64,000 nucleotides of DNA from Thamnaconus septentrionalis (taxonomy: Eukaryota > Chordata > Actinopteri > Tetraodontiformes > Monacanthidae). This document shows positions 50,250 to 64,000 of the stretch, piece by piece (positions within the stretch are counted from its first letter, which is position 1; each line of letters begins with the position of its first letter). The translations under genes and the position numbers were made by a program. A model generated the notes under the pieces. The model ran no database searches. It was not told the DNA's origin and worked only from the letters and a program-made list of their open reading frames with translations. The stretch spans positions 8,292,489 to 8,356,488 of the forward strand of contig CM020515.1 of the NCBI GenBank assembly GCA_009823395.1. Reading direction: 5' to 3'.

Positions 50250-52049
50250 ATGGCCACAGAGCCGGCCACCCTGGAGAACCTGAGTGTGCTGCACCAGAGC
50301 GATGACTTCATCGTCGTGAACAAGCACTGGGACATCCGCATTGACAGCAAGATGTGGTACGAGAAGCTGACACTGCAGGCGCAGCTCAAGCATCGCTTCC
50401 CCCAGCTGGCAGACCCCAGCACCTACTACGGGTTCAGGTCAGGGTCACACCAAAGATGAACGGAATATGCCTCAAAATGATCTTGAGTAATAGTCTCATT
50501 GTCCCTGTCGCCTTCAGGTTTTGTCATCAGTTGGACTTCTCCACCAGCGGGGCTCTTTGTATCGCCCTCAACAAGGCAGCAGCTGGTCGGGCCTACCGCT
50601 GCTTTAAGGACCGCACCGTCACCAAAGCCTACCTTGCTCTTGTGTGTATATAATCACAGTAATGGAGACACGTACGCATGACTCAGAAAGGACATGTTTT
50701 TGTTTGTTACACTGTCATCACTAATTGCAAGTATCAACACAGTGAAACTGACTCTCACCACCTTTTTTTATTTCCAGGCTGTGCACAGGTGGCCTTCGGA
50801 AGGCCTAGTTTTCTTTGAGAACAAATTTAATTCACAATTATTAATTTAATTTTGAAATACACTCGACCAAAATATTACTACAAGCTGCCACCTGATGGCA
50901 AATAATTTTGCTTTGCTTTTTGTTGAGACACTTCAGCACATGAGGCCTTAAAATGCCAACAACAAAGTTAACACCTTTTATTCCTGTCTATGGTCTGATT
51001 TTCAAAGAGAGATTTTAAAACACCACCATGAATATTCTATCAGGTGCGTGGTTGGGTGGAGGAAGAGACGCAGTACTTTGGACTTCTCAATAGGCAAGAA
51101 CACTTCAGAGGGAAAAACACACATGATGTGTATTGAAGGAACTGAAGGTTTGTACATAATGCTTCCTTTTCCTTCCTGATAAAACTGATCATTTTGGACC
51201 TTCCTCATACTTGTTAAGATTCTAAAACTAAGTGGCCACCAGGTGGTCACGGAGGCCAGAATGAATCAGCGATTAATTGGAGTGTCCAAATTGATGAGAT
51301 GGTCATTTCCAATATTGATGGAAGTTTGATCCAAAAACTTGATTATTCATCTTTATTCTGCATTCTTTGATTCCCAGGTTGTGAGAACCCGAAACCTTGC
51401 CGGACCGAGCTTGCAGTTTTGCAGTACGGCTTGTACGACGGAGAACCGGTCACCAAAGTCTTGCTGCAACCTCTCACAGGTAAGAACTCAATCACTTAGT
51501 TTGTCATTTTCTCACTTTGTCTCAACAACAAATACTGCACAGAAAGAAAGATGAAGCTTATAGAGCAGCAATCAACTTTTATAAGTTTAGTGATTATTTG
51601 TTTTAAGTAAAAATCATCTCTTTGTTTCTGGTGAAGGGCGAACCCATCAGTTGAGGGTCCACTGCTGCGCAATAGGCCACCCAATCGTCGGGGACTTCAC
51701 ATACAGCTCCGGAGCGGACGACGCCCCCTATCGCATGATGCTGCACGCCCACCTCCTTCACCTTCCCCTGGATCCCCAGCCCCTCCTCATCTGCGCCGGA
51801 GACCCCTTCCTCCCTTCAGTCGACCCCAAGTGGACCCCTGAGCGCTCCGCACGGACGCTGTCGGCCACCGTGGACGCCCTGCTGGAGCAGAGGGCCGAGG
51901 AGCAGAGGAGGGCCAAGGAGGAGGAGGTGGAGAGAGCGAGACGGAAGGAAGAGAAGATGAGGAGGAGGAAAGAAGGGAGGACGGAGGAGGAGACGGAGGA
52001 GCAAAGGAGACAGTGTCAGGAGTGGCTGAGCGAATGGGCAGCAGACTGA
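50250..52049 (+). CDS. rpusd1: RNA pseudouridylate synthase domain-containing 1, with an internal frame inconsistency
   Basis: Exons: 50250-50437, 50518-50641, 51044-51147, 51378-51479, 51637-52049 (TGA). The start reads MATEPATLENLSVLHQSDDF. The RluA catalytic motif HQLDFSTSG places the catalytic Asp at residue 69, and RTHQLRVHC with IGHPIVGD follows in the last exon. The C-terminus adds a long Glu/Arg/Lys-rich helix before QEWLSEWAAD, matching the human QWLSEW end. RPUSD1 is a predicted RluA-family enzyme isomerising uridine to pseudouridine. Exon 3 begins in one frame (VRGWVEEET) and continues one base later (STLDFSIGKNTSEG, MMCIEGTEG). Both halves match human, and the exon is 104 bp where 103 is needed. 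The conceptual ORF is thus broken near 51071 unless a donor 2 bp downstream (50643) is used, which would swap VRGWVEEET for a different peptide. Family identity is secure. Confidence 0.9.
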
Positions 52050-52150
52050 ATGGATGATGTGAGACTGGGACACGAAATACGTTCTGAAAGATTTTAATGC
52101 ACCAGGCGAATCAGAATTTCTTTCTTTGCCAAATCGCGTTTGTGTTAAAG

Positions 52151-52156
52151 AATAAA
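52151..52156 (+). terminator. rpusd1 polyadenylation signal
   Basis: AATAAA lies 102 bp after the stop codon. The sequence from 52160 to 53150 shows no gene. Confidence 0.7.
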
Positions 52157-53189
52157 GATTTCTCTGAGGGTTTTGATGCTGGGCATCGCTAACCCCCCAA
52201 ACTAGTATTTGCTTGTCTGTTCTGAGCCCGAAGGGAGAAAGGTGCAGTAAAGTCATCTGAAAGGACCTGAAAGGAAAAGGTGAAATTGATGTTATTTATT
52301 CATTAGAAATCAGGTAAGCAAAAATAAAAGTCAAGGCATAACTGAAGCAGAAAAGCTGGAGGGACAACAATTAAAAGAAAAGAAAACTGAAGTGAAATGA
52401 ACAATGTCTGACTAGCTTAAGGAAAAAGTCAACTGTGGCGTAACATGGTCTGATCAGGAAACCTTCTTCAACAATACTTCAAGTAAAGTCATGCTTGTGT
52501 TTATTCTCAAGTTCACTATAAAAACACCAACACATGAAATTCTTCATCCAGTCGACATTGGTCAACTGATGTTTAAACAGACGGCTATCTTTAGTGCGAA
52601 TGTGCTTTTGTTAAGTTGATAGCAGTTGGCGCCAAGGCAGCTGCTTCTGGCTGTTACAAAGACAAACTAGAGATATTATTGACCTTTGATACAGTTTTGG
52701 CTCTTGTGTTTTCATGGACAAATTTCTCCAGTCAACCAGCATGCATAAATACAGACTAATTATGGGAGAACAGTAGCTTGATTGAGAAGACCACTGTGAG
52801 GGTGGTTTTAACTTATCCGTAAGTGTTGAAGTGTTGGAATAGACAGAATAAACCAGTTACTAATTGTATGCACTTGCAGCTACAACATCCACTGTGCCTG
52901 TTGGTTGCATTGACATATCTCTAATTAAAATTGTCGATTTGGCCAGCGAAAAATAGAAATTAATGATCCAAACATTACCATATACAATAACATTCTAAAA
53001 CCTCTCCTGGGACAATTTAGTCCCGACGATACTTGCAAAGGTGAGAACAAATTACATATTTAGACATTTGAGATCAAAACCAAAGACCCTTTTCGTCTTG
53101 AACTGAGTCCCACTGTGTTTGAGTATCGATTTTTGAATATTCTCAATATTTGCTCGTCCAGCGTCCAAGCGGTCCAGCGCTCTCGAGCA

Positions 53190-53213
53190 GAACTACAATA
53201 CCCACAATTCCTT
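53190..53213 (+). promoter_or_regulatory. ZNF143/THAP11-type promoter element of slc25a17
   Basis: GAACTACAATACCCACAATT resembles the vertebrate ACTACAANTCCCAGAATGC promoter element. It lies about 190 bp upstream of the slc25a17 ATG in a locally GC-rich stretch. Confidence 0.5.
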
Positions 53214-53399
53214 GTTGTCGCGGAGCCCGACGTCCACAAGCAGCCGAAAAGGAAGCTGGAGCAGAAGCGTTCGAGTGTGGAGAGAGGCAGCGTAGCGGCG
53301 AGTACAATTACCAACTGAGTTTCTGTAAATATTGAATTCCTTGCGGCTTAAATCGTTTTAGTGCATTAAACAGAAGGCGGGACTGACAACTCAGCCAAA

Positions 53400-56697
<3,298 letters not shown>

Positions 56698-57060
56698 TCA
56701 GCATAATGTCGCGGTTGGATGGATGCTGGACCACATCACAGCCACTGACTGATTGCAGTCCCCATGGTGGAGTCTGAACTTCCTCAAAGTTCCTTCCTGC
56801 TAATGCGATGATTTAAAAAAAAAAAAAAAAAACATCTTTGTCTTTCTGTGTGTCATGCTTATCATTTTAAAAAACGTTGAAAATTCTTACAATGTCACTT
56901 GTTGTACATTTTTTCAAGCATCATTTATTGGGTGTGGATCCATCGTGAGGTCTCCCTTGCAAATTTTAATTGTCATGTTCAAGTACAACACTAGTGCAGG
57001 TTTTTTAAACGTGGTGCCGTTGCCACACATGTTGCCCCCTTGTGGAGAAAATAAAAAATT
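56698..57060 (+). other. slc25a17 3' UTR region
   Basis: No coding block follows the stop. An A run lies at about 56815-56831, and AATAAA at about 57050-57055 is a candidate polyadenylation signal. From 57060 to 57650 nothing gene-like is seen apart from a CTA/ATA-rich simple repeat near 57450-57500. Confidence 0.4.
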
Positions 57061-57659
57061 CTAAAACTAGCGCAGAATCCACATTTGCACTCTGCTGGTT
57101 ATCTTCATTGAAAGGTCAAACTCTTTTTCGTGACTTAATCACGTTCCCCTCTCACAAGACTAAAGGTTGTAAAGTAAATGCAGACAAGGCACTGAACAAA
57201 TCGTTGCCTCTGCCAGCAGGATCAACTCCTCTTTTCCTTGTGTGGCAAGGCGCAGAGGGCCCAGGCGATTGGAGGCATTGTGACAGGACCGCCACTGTCA
57301 CACTTGCATTACCTTTAAGAATACCAACTATGACGGTACATATGGTGTTTGAGGATGTTCGAACCACAGGTTTATGGAGGAGGCTGCAAACAGAGGGCTA
57401 AACATTCAGTTGTCTCGAAGTCCAATTGAAGAGTATGATGTCTACAGCTACTACTACTACTACTACCACTAATAATAATAACAGTAATAATAACAATAGC
57501 TTAAGAAAATAATGTATTGGCTAACAGGAGATTAAAGTGATGGTGCAAGAAAATAAAAATAAAATTTCGCAACCAAGGTAGACGAATCCAACGCACCAGT
57601 TTCCTCCTGTGCCTTAGTACTTAATTCTCTTTTTGGGGCCGGAGTTCAAAACTGACGGC

Positions 57660-57869
57660 CTGCGGACACGTGGGACAGACACGACCGACTGCGCATACAC
57701 ACGGGCGCACGTGTACGACGGGCAGGAAGTTATGAGCAGCTATTCGCCGACAGTTACGTGACGCGGCTGTAGCTGTTAGCCCCGGACTGTCATTACGTAA
57801 GCCCCGTCGGCGGCTCGGGCTCTTCCTAATAACAAAAAGCCCAAGTTGAGCTGTCTCTTTTTCGCCGCC
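57660..57869 (+). promoter_or_regulatory. znf598 promoter/5' UTR
   Basis: A CpG-rich stretch holds two CACGTG E-box cores (about 57667 and 57708), TTACGTGACG (ATF/CRE-like) near 57755 and TTACGTAAG near 57793. The ATG at 57870 lies in a strong Kozak context, GCCGCCATGG. Confidence 0.45.
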
Positions 57870-60800
57870 ATGGCTTCCACCCCGACAAAAGAGTCAGAGA
57901 AACACTGCGTCCTTTGCTGCCAGGAGGTCGACATCTTCGCCTTGGGGAAATGCGACCACCCGGTGTGTTACCGGTGCTCCACCAAAATGAGGGTTCTCTG
58001 CGACCAGAAGTACTGCGCCGTCTGCCGGGAGGAGCTTGACAAGGTGCGGATGTCTCCGTCACTGTGGGTCGGGGAGGCGCCCCGAGTGGTTGTTGAGCTA
58101 GGCCGCGCCAGCCTGGTGGTTTCACTGTGAAAACGAAACATCAACGAAACTACGTGCTCCTCAGCGACTTTAAAAGTGAACGTACTTAGACGCTGGTAGT
58201 TATTATAAACGCACCGGTTGCCGCTACTGCTAGCTAGCTGTCGTTAGCCTAGCCGTGTTAGCTCAGCCCTGTGTGTGGAGTGTCAGTTTGGCTCCTTTAT
58301 CAAGCACAGTCGGCCAACGGGTTATCTTTTCTGAGGCCGTGTCGCCGTCAGTGTACGTGTGAATCTGTGGCTCACCTCTCTTTCAGCCCACTGACGTTAA
58401 TGTCGGTCGAAATGGTCAGCTGTCAAGTCTTAAACCAGCACGTTTTAATTCACCTGGGTTTTTTTTTTTTTTTTATGTTGTTGGCCCCTTGCTTGCCCCT
58501 TGTCATAAAAAACTTGAAGTTAACATTGTTAGAATGTGTATTAAAAATGATTTTGTCAACTGTTCAGCATTTTCTTCCTACTCATTTCCAATTTTCAAAT
58601 AGCCACATAAAGATAAAGAGATAACCAGCCTGCTGTCGAACAGACGTGACGGATGATTCAATTGCTGTCATTTAAAAAGCCTAATATAAGTTGGCTGTCT
58701 GTTATCAAGTGTTGTAAATTTAATTCCTTGGCAACCACCGTTGCAGACGTAGTTATGGAGGTAGTGCAGTGTCCAGTTTACATTGCTGCAAATCAGTGAT
58801 ACCCTGCAAATATTGCCTAGTAGCTGTTAACTGTGGTTAACATTTTTTCTGCTGCATGTTATTGCTTTCCTCAAACTGTTTGTGCTGTGACATGACCTGG
58901 ATGTGTAAAATGCTGGCGATGTCCTCATCAGGTGGTGTTTGTGAAAAAAATCGAGGCATTCGCTGGTCTTCCCTATCGGCGATTCCACTGTGAGAAGAAG
59001 CATGACATCTATTTCAGCGATGAGAGAATTTACGCCCAGTACAGGTACTGTACTAACTGCTCCACTTCCAGCTACTCTCTTTCTGAGTGTCCCGTGCTCT
59101 TCACTGTTGTAAACTTGAAGTGAGTCAGCAGTCTTGCCTGCTGACTCAGTTGCCTGAGTAAGAAACCCATGTACTTGAAATAAATGCACCTTTGTCCAAA
59201 ACCAAAATCAAAGATAAATGTTTTTTCTGTTTTGGGATCAGACATCTGCTGTCACCAGAGTGCCCTCGCTGTCCAGAGCCAAAAGTCTTCTCCAGGTTTG
59301 AGGAGCTGGAGCAGCACATGAGGAAGCAGCACGAGCTCTTCTGTTGCAAACTCTGCTCAAAGCATCTCAAGGTACACTCCCTCCTCCCTTGGTGACCTGT
59401 CCAAGGGGAGCGCCAGGTGTTGTTTAGAGAGAGATACGGCACACTAAATAAACAGATAGCTCTTTGAACAAATCCTGTTCTTTGTTGTATTTACAGTAGA
59501 AGATAATTGTAATTGAATGATGTGCTTACTAGTGTTCCCTAAGTTCCTGTTGGAGGCACTTCCCCAAAATAGGCATAGTTGACAACTTCGTGCAACTACT
59601 GTTATCTTCCATGTATTTTTATTTTGCTAACAAGAGTCTCTTCCTCTGAAGTGTAAATTGTTTATTAAACTTCAGCAGCAGTGAATATTGCTCGCCCGAT
59701 CAACGCGATCAGTTGCCTTCTGTTTGGAGCTTCTCCCTGAAACTTGACTTCTGCACCCCATCAGATCTTCTCCCATGAGCGCAAGTGGTACAACCGCAAG
59801 GAACTGGCTCGGCACCGGGCCCACGGAGACCCGGACGACACCAGCCACAGGGGTCACCCGCTCTGCAAGTTCTGCGACGACCGTTACCTTGACAACGACG
59901 AGCTGCTCAAACACCTGCGCAGGGACCACTACTTCTGCCACTTCTGTGATGCTGATGGATCGCAGGAATACTACAGGTGCTTAAAAAGTTGCAATTTTTT
60001 ATTTTTTGTTTGTAAACGCTCATGCAGACAGACGCTGACGTTTTTGTGCTCTGACTTCTGCCGGCCAACAGCGACTATCGGTACCTGAGCGAGCACTTCC
60101 GGCACAGTCACTACCTGTGTGAGGAAGGCCGCTGCGCGCCACAGAACAGTTCACCCACGCATTCCGCACCGAGATCGACTACAAGGCCCACAAGGCTGCG
60201 GAGCACAGCAAGAACCGGGCCGAGGCTCGACAGAACCGCCAGATTGACCTCCAGTTCAACTACGCACCAAGGCAGCCTCGGAGGAACGAAGGTTGTCACA
60301 CGCAGCTGTTCAGTATTCGAGGCGTTGATAAAAACCTGATTAGGAAAGTTGTGTTTGCATTGCAGTTGTAATGGAAGCTTTGGCTTTAGGCTGTTTGGAA
60401 ATTTACAGCGAATGTAAATATTTTGCACGCAGCTAAATCTAAGAGACAAGCGGGGCCATCTTTAGTCTGTTAAAGTAGTGATTGCTGGTGGACTCGTGTG
60501 TAGTAATGGTTGTGATAAAGATGCCCTGTGCTCTCTGACTTCAGGTCTGGTGTCGAGTGACGATTACGAGGAGCTGCGACACCGACGGGGAGGTCAGAAA
60601 AGCTGGAGGTACAGTCGGTGAGTCGGAATTAGCTGCACTGTCTTCGCTGGATGAATTGTTTTCTAATTATTCTCCCTAATTTAAACGTTAACTTTGAAAA
60701 ACATTACAAACCGTTCTCAAAGTCCCCCATGACATATTTGCTGCCCCACCATTTCTATTTGAAGTATTTCTTCTCCTCATTTCTCCCTCTGCCTGTTTAT

Positions 60801-63800
60801 TTCTAATTTAAAAACATTGTTCCTGCAGGGAGGAGGAGGACAGGGCCGTGGCAGCTGCCATGAGAGCCTCCATGGTGACGCGCAGGCAGGAAGAGAGAGC
60901 GACGGTGGTGCAGGAGAGGAGCGCTCCCAAGCACAGCAGAGAGGAGAGGGCCGCCGAGAGAGCAGAGGCCGAAGACGCACGGCACCGCGCCGCGAACAAC
61001 AAGCCAGCAATCAAACCTCCTGGTAAAAAAAAAATGTTTATTTTAAAAAAACAACAAAAAAAACTGAAAAGCTGATTCTTGTTAAAGAGCCTGTTTTCAG
61101 AAACCATGTTTCCATGACAGTTTTTCACAAAATAATAGTGATGTTTCTAAAATTTAGACAAAGTACAATTGCGATTTGCAGGTGTTTCCTTTGAATAATG
61201 TGAAACGCATAAGCCGTAATTCTTGTAAAATCTCACAGGACGAGATTATGTTTGCTTTTGCTTGTGTACCTTTGTTTGATGTCAAGAATGGTTGTGATAT
61301 TTTTTTCTTTGATTACTTGTCTCCTCCTCCGTCCAAACATAACGCGCCATTTTCACTTGAAGTGAACTGGTCATGTGACCCCATACATCACGACCGGTGA
61401 CGTGTAAATGTGAAAAGAGTGTTTCTGTGACGCTTTTGCAATGCACCTCGATATCAATACGTCTGAAAAACCACCTCATGAAAGCGTCAAAACCTTTTAG
61501 CCATATTTGAGAGGTTTTTCGAAGTTCAGGTGTTTCCATGACCAATTTTTTACTGCAACATTTAGGTTTTGTGCGATTCTAGGGGTCATGGAAATGCAGC
61601 TATTATAATTGTCTCCTTTTGCTTCAACAGTCAGAACAATGAAGAGCAAAGATCCAGAGGAGGACGACTTCCCAGTTCTGGGTGCTGCCGCACCTGCACC
61701 TGCACCTGCACCTGCAGCAGCAGCAGCGGTTGCAGCAGCGGTTGCAGCAGCAGCAGCTGCCGCCATGTAAGTTGCACCACCACTGGACAAAGTTTTAAAA
61801 AAAAAATTGCAAGTCTTGCCGTGCCGCTGCTTCATCCGCTTGTGTTTTCTGCTTACCCGCCAGGGTGAAAGCGGCTCCTGCGCCGGTGGCGGCGGCGGTC
61901 AGCGCGGCCCTGAAGGAGGACGACTTCCCCAGCCTGACGTCCCGAGCCGTCTCCTCCCCCATGACCCCGGCCTACTCGGCCCAGCCCCGCAAGACGTCGT
62001 CCTTCCAGGAGGAGGATTTCCCCGCCCTCGTCTCCAAGGCCCGCCCGCTCAAAGCCGCGGTCCGCACCAACTCGGCCTGGTCCAGCCACGCCCCCACGGC
62101 CAAGTCTGCCACCGCTGCCGCCGCCGGCCCTCCACCTCCCCCGCTCTCGTCTGCGCCCTCCTCCGGCCACCAGCCTCTCTCCTCTTCCTCTTCCTCCTCC
62201 TCCTCCCGTCGGAAAAAGAAAGTGGGCGACGGCGGGAGGGCGGCGTGCGCCCGATCTCCGCCCCTCTCTGACGACGAAGGCGGGGGGCTGACTCAGCAGG
62301 AGTTCCGCGCGGTGCCCACCATGCTTGACATCTCCTCGCTGCTCACCATCAAAGGAAGCAGCAGCAGCAGCAGCAGCAGCAGCAAACCCCCCACCGCCGC
62401 CGCGACCCCGAGCCCTCCTGTTCAGGCCGCCGCCCCAGAACCTCCCGCTCCGAAGCCCGGGAAGAGGAAGAAGCAGAAGAACGCAGAGAAGAGTGCCGCC
62501 TCGGCGGCGGCGGCAGCCACTCAGGGCGTCAGCAGCGCCTCGATGGAAACGGCAGCGCAGAAGGAGAACGTCCCGGACAAAACCTGGAACAAAGTCGCCC
62601 CCGCCGGTCCCGCCGGCCCACCGGGCGGACTGGCCAACGGCCACGCGGAGAAGCCCCCGGCCAATAAGAAGGAGGCAGACGCTGTCGTTTCCCGTCCGAA
62701 CAAAGAGCCTCCTCTGCCTGAGCAGGAGGAAGAGGAGTTCCCCGCCCTCATGACCAAGAAACCACCACCAGGTAGAGATGGTTGTGATGAAGATCAGCGT
62801 GTTGGCTGTCTATAAATTAAAGCCTGAAAGCTTGAACTGATTCACATCTAGCACATTGGAATTGACTCCAACTCGATTAAAGACAAAATGTTTTTTCCTG
62901 GAGGACTGGTACTGGTGGTAGGGGTCGACTTTTACTTTTATTAGTGAAACTCATTTGCCTTGTAGAAGCGTCATATGTTGGAATTAGTATAATTTAGAAC
63001 ATGTAAATTAGGGGTCTTAAAAATTAATCGATTATGGATTAATTGTCAATTAAGAATTGAATTGATTAAATTAACTTAGTCGCAATTAATTGAACATTTT
63101 TTACACGGGTAGTTAATATTATTAACAGTGTAGTGACAGGAAAGAGAAATTCACCTGTAGATACGTGCAGATAGTCATAATATAACGAGAACAAGTTACT
63201 TTTAAACAACTTTAGAGAAAAAAAAAAAAAAGGTTGGAATGTGACCCATTAGAAGTCAACTTAAAGTCAGAGGATAAATGTTTAGGGTGTTTTTAATCTT
63301 CTCTAATGTAAAAATGGGTCACATTGGACCCTCAACATTATTTAAGGGTTAGATAATGAGTTCCTTGCACATTTTTCATTGTGGAATATAGGATCTCAGG
63401 AAAAATCGCTGCTGATCAATTAATCGTTCATCGATCGATGGAGTCAATCAGCTAACGATTAACGAATGAATTGATCATTTGCATCCCTAATGTAAATGTG
63501 TTGATCTGAAAGTTAGCTGCAACCTTCACTAGAAAGAGTTGAAAATAATAGCATTGTCATTAATAAAAAACTGAAATTGATAATAAATTGAAAATTGATG
63601 AAATTGTTGATCAAAGCAGCAAGTGTTGAGACAGACCAGGAGCTGAAGTTTCTGTGGGGCCATGAACTCATCATCGCCGTTGGTGTTATTGTTCTTTAAG
63701 TTAGAAGAGCAGTGACAGAAGCTGAAGTTGCCTCAGAGTTCTCATTGTGTTTGTCCGTCAGGCTTCAAGAGCTCCTTCCCGACCAAGGCCTCGGCTCTGC

Positions 63801-63915
63801 CCTCACCTCCGCCCGGCCTCAGCCCCGGCACCACGGCGGCCAAACCGCCGCCGGGTTTCACCAGAATTCCACTCAACAGCAACGTCGTGGATCCTGCTCC
63901 CACTGCAGTCAACCC
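57870..63915 (+). CDS. znf598: E3 ubiquitin ligase ZNF598 (ribosome collision sensor), 3'-incomplete
   Basis: Exons seen: 57870-58043, 58932-59044, 59242-59371, 59765-59976, 60072-60291, 60545-60617, 60829-61022, 61631-61766, 61864-62771, 63762-63915, with more beyond the edge. The N-terminal RING has C13, C16, C28, H30, C33, C36, C49 and C52. C2H2-type fingers follow (CPRCPEPKVFSRFEELEQH, CCKLCSKHL, LCKFCDDRYLDNDELLKHL, HYFCHFCD, FRHSHYLCEEGRC). Low-complexity Ala/Ser/Pro regions then carry repeated acidic-DFP motifs (EEDDFPVLG, KEDDFPSL, EEDFPALV, EEEFPALM) and PPPGF motifs. ZNF598 mono-ubiquitinates 40S proteins eS10 and uS10 at stalled, collided ribosomes. Exon 5 breaks frame at TGCGCGCCACAGAACAG (about 60133-60141): upstream reads CEEGRC, downstream reads EQFTHAFRTEIDYKAH in another frame. 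Two surplus bases (a GC unit) or one missing base explain this. All other phases agree. Confidence 0.93.
61100..61605. mobile_element. Fold-back-like element with GTTTCCATGAC ends, znf598 intron 7
   Basis: It starts CCATGTTTCCATGACAG and ends GGGTCATGGAAATGCAGC, an imperfect terminal inverted repeat. Internal GTGTTTCC copies recur at about 61185 and 61530. It is non-coding and probably a teleost non-autonomous DNA element. Confidence 0.5.
63010..63489. mobile_element. hAT-like element with GGGATG ends, copy 2 (inverted)
   Basis: Ends TTTGCATCCCTAA, matching the start of the 44.5-kb copy on the complement. It shares TGGGTCACATT and GAAGTCAACTTAAAGTC blocks with that copy. It lies in znf598 intron 9, after exon 61864-62771. 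Confidence 0.6.
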
Positions 63916-64000
63916 GTGAGCGAGCCTCCACTCTTCTCACCTCATTTCTCTTCTCCGCAGGTTTTATTTATTCACCCTTTCCTCCCTCATTACCTCCCAG

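Noticed and set aside
51044..51147. Programmed ribosomal frameshift in rpusd1
   Set aside because: No slippery heptamer or structure is apparent at the site and the family is not known for recoding; an indel is simpler.
61853..62644. 263-codon antisense frame in znf598
   Set aside because: Gly/Arg-rich shadow of a GC-rich, low-complexity coding exon; the plus strand carries conserved DFP motifs in phase.

Overview
The window is vertebrate nuclear DNA and almost certainly comes from a ray-finned fish, most likely a spiny-rayed teleost. Genes are intron-split with consensus GT-AG borders and mostly short introns (85 bp to about 1.3 kb; one gene has 5-7 kb introns). Between and inside genes lie long CA/GT tracts, triplet tracts, tRNA-derived SINE-like copies ending in GGATG repeats, hAT-like non-autonomous elements and small TTAA-flanked MITE-like elements. 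There are no bacterial, phage or CRISPR features. Gene names rest on remembered human orthologues; no database search was possible.

Layout, left to right. (1) 1-1294, minus strand: first two coding exons of a Jupiter microtubule-associated homologue (jpt2/hn1l-like), running off the left edge. (2) 4017-17339, plus strand: a complete 19-exon cramp1 (cramped-like chromatin regulator with a SANT domain). Its exons sum to 3,501 bp (1,166 codons plus stop) with every splice phase consistent. The space between jpt2 and cramp1 is a divergent promoter region. (3) 19490-21769, minus strand: dhrs7b, six coding exons (312 aa), convergent with cramp1, with an upstream non-coding exon near 22.5 kb. (4) 22.6-27.6 kb: about 5 kb without a recognisable gene. 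(5) 28261-44385, plus strand: arhgdig (Rho GDP-dissociation inhibitor 3), six coding exons (221 aa), two large repeat-filled introns and a long 3' UTR to about 46.85 kb. (6) 48181-48363, minus strand: a 60-residue single-pass membrane micropeptide candidate of unknown identity. (7) 50250-52049, plus: rpusd1 (RluA-type pseudouridine synthase). (8) 53400-56697, plus: slc25a17 (peroxisomal carrier PMP34). (9) 57870 to the right edge, plus: znf598 (RING E3 ligase for collided ribosomes), incomplete at the 3' end.

The genes form no pathway or operon; they are independent housekeeping or signalling genes. cramp1, jpt2, rpusd1, znf598 and arhgdig orthologues all lie on human 16p13.3 (recalled), so the block looks like an ancestral syntenic segment with local inversions and with dhrs7b and slc25a17 added.

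Most notable: (a) a roughly 210-bp near-identical direct duplication joins the last cramp1 intron (16.87-17.08 kb) to the arhgdig 5' flank (27.62-27.83 kb); (b) rpusd1, slc25a17 and znf598 each contain exactly one frame inconsistency inside otherwise conserved sequence, while the three complete genes to the left have none, which suggests consensus errors or real small indels; (c) slc25a17 has a clear GC-AG intron; (d) a 32-unit pure CAG tract and a 17-unit CTG tract sit in one arhgdig intron; (e) the unidentified micropeptide. I found no convincing novel multi-gene system.
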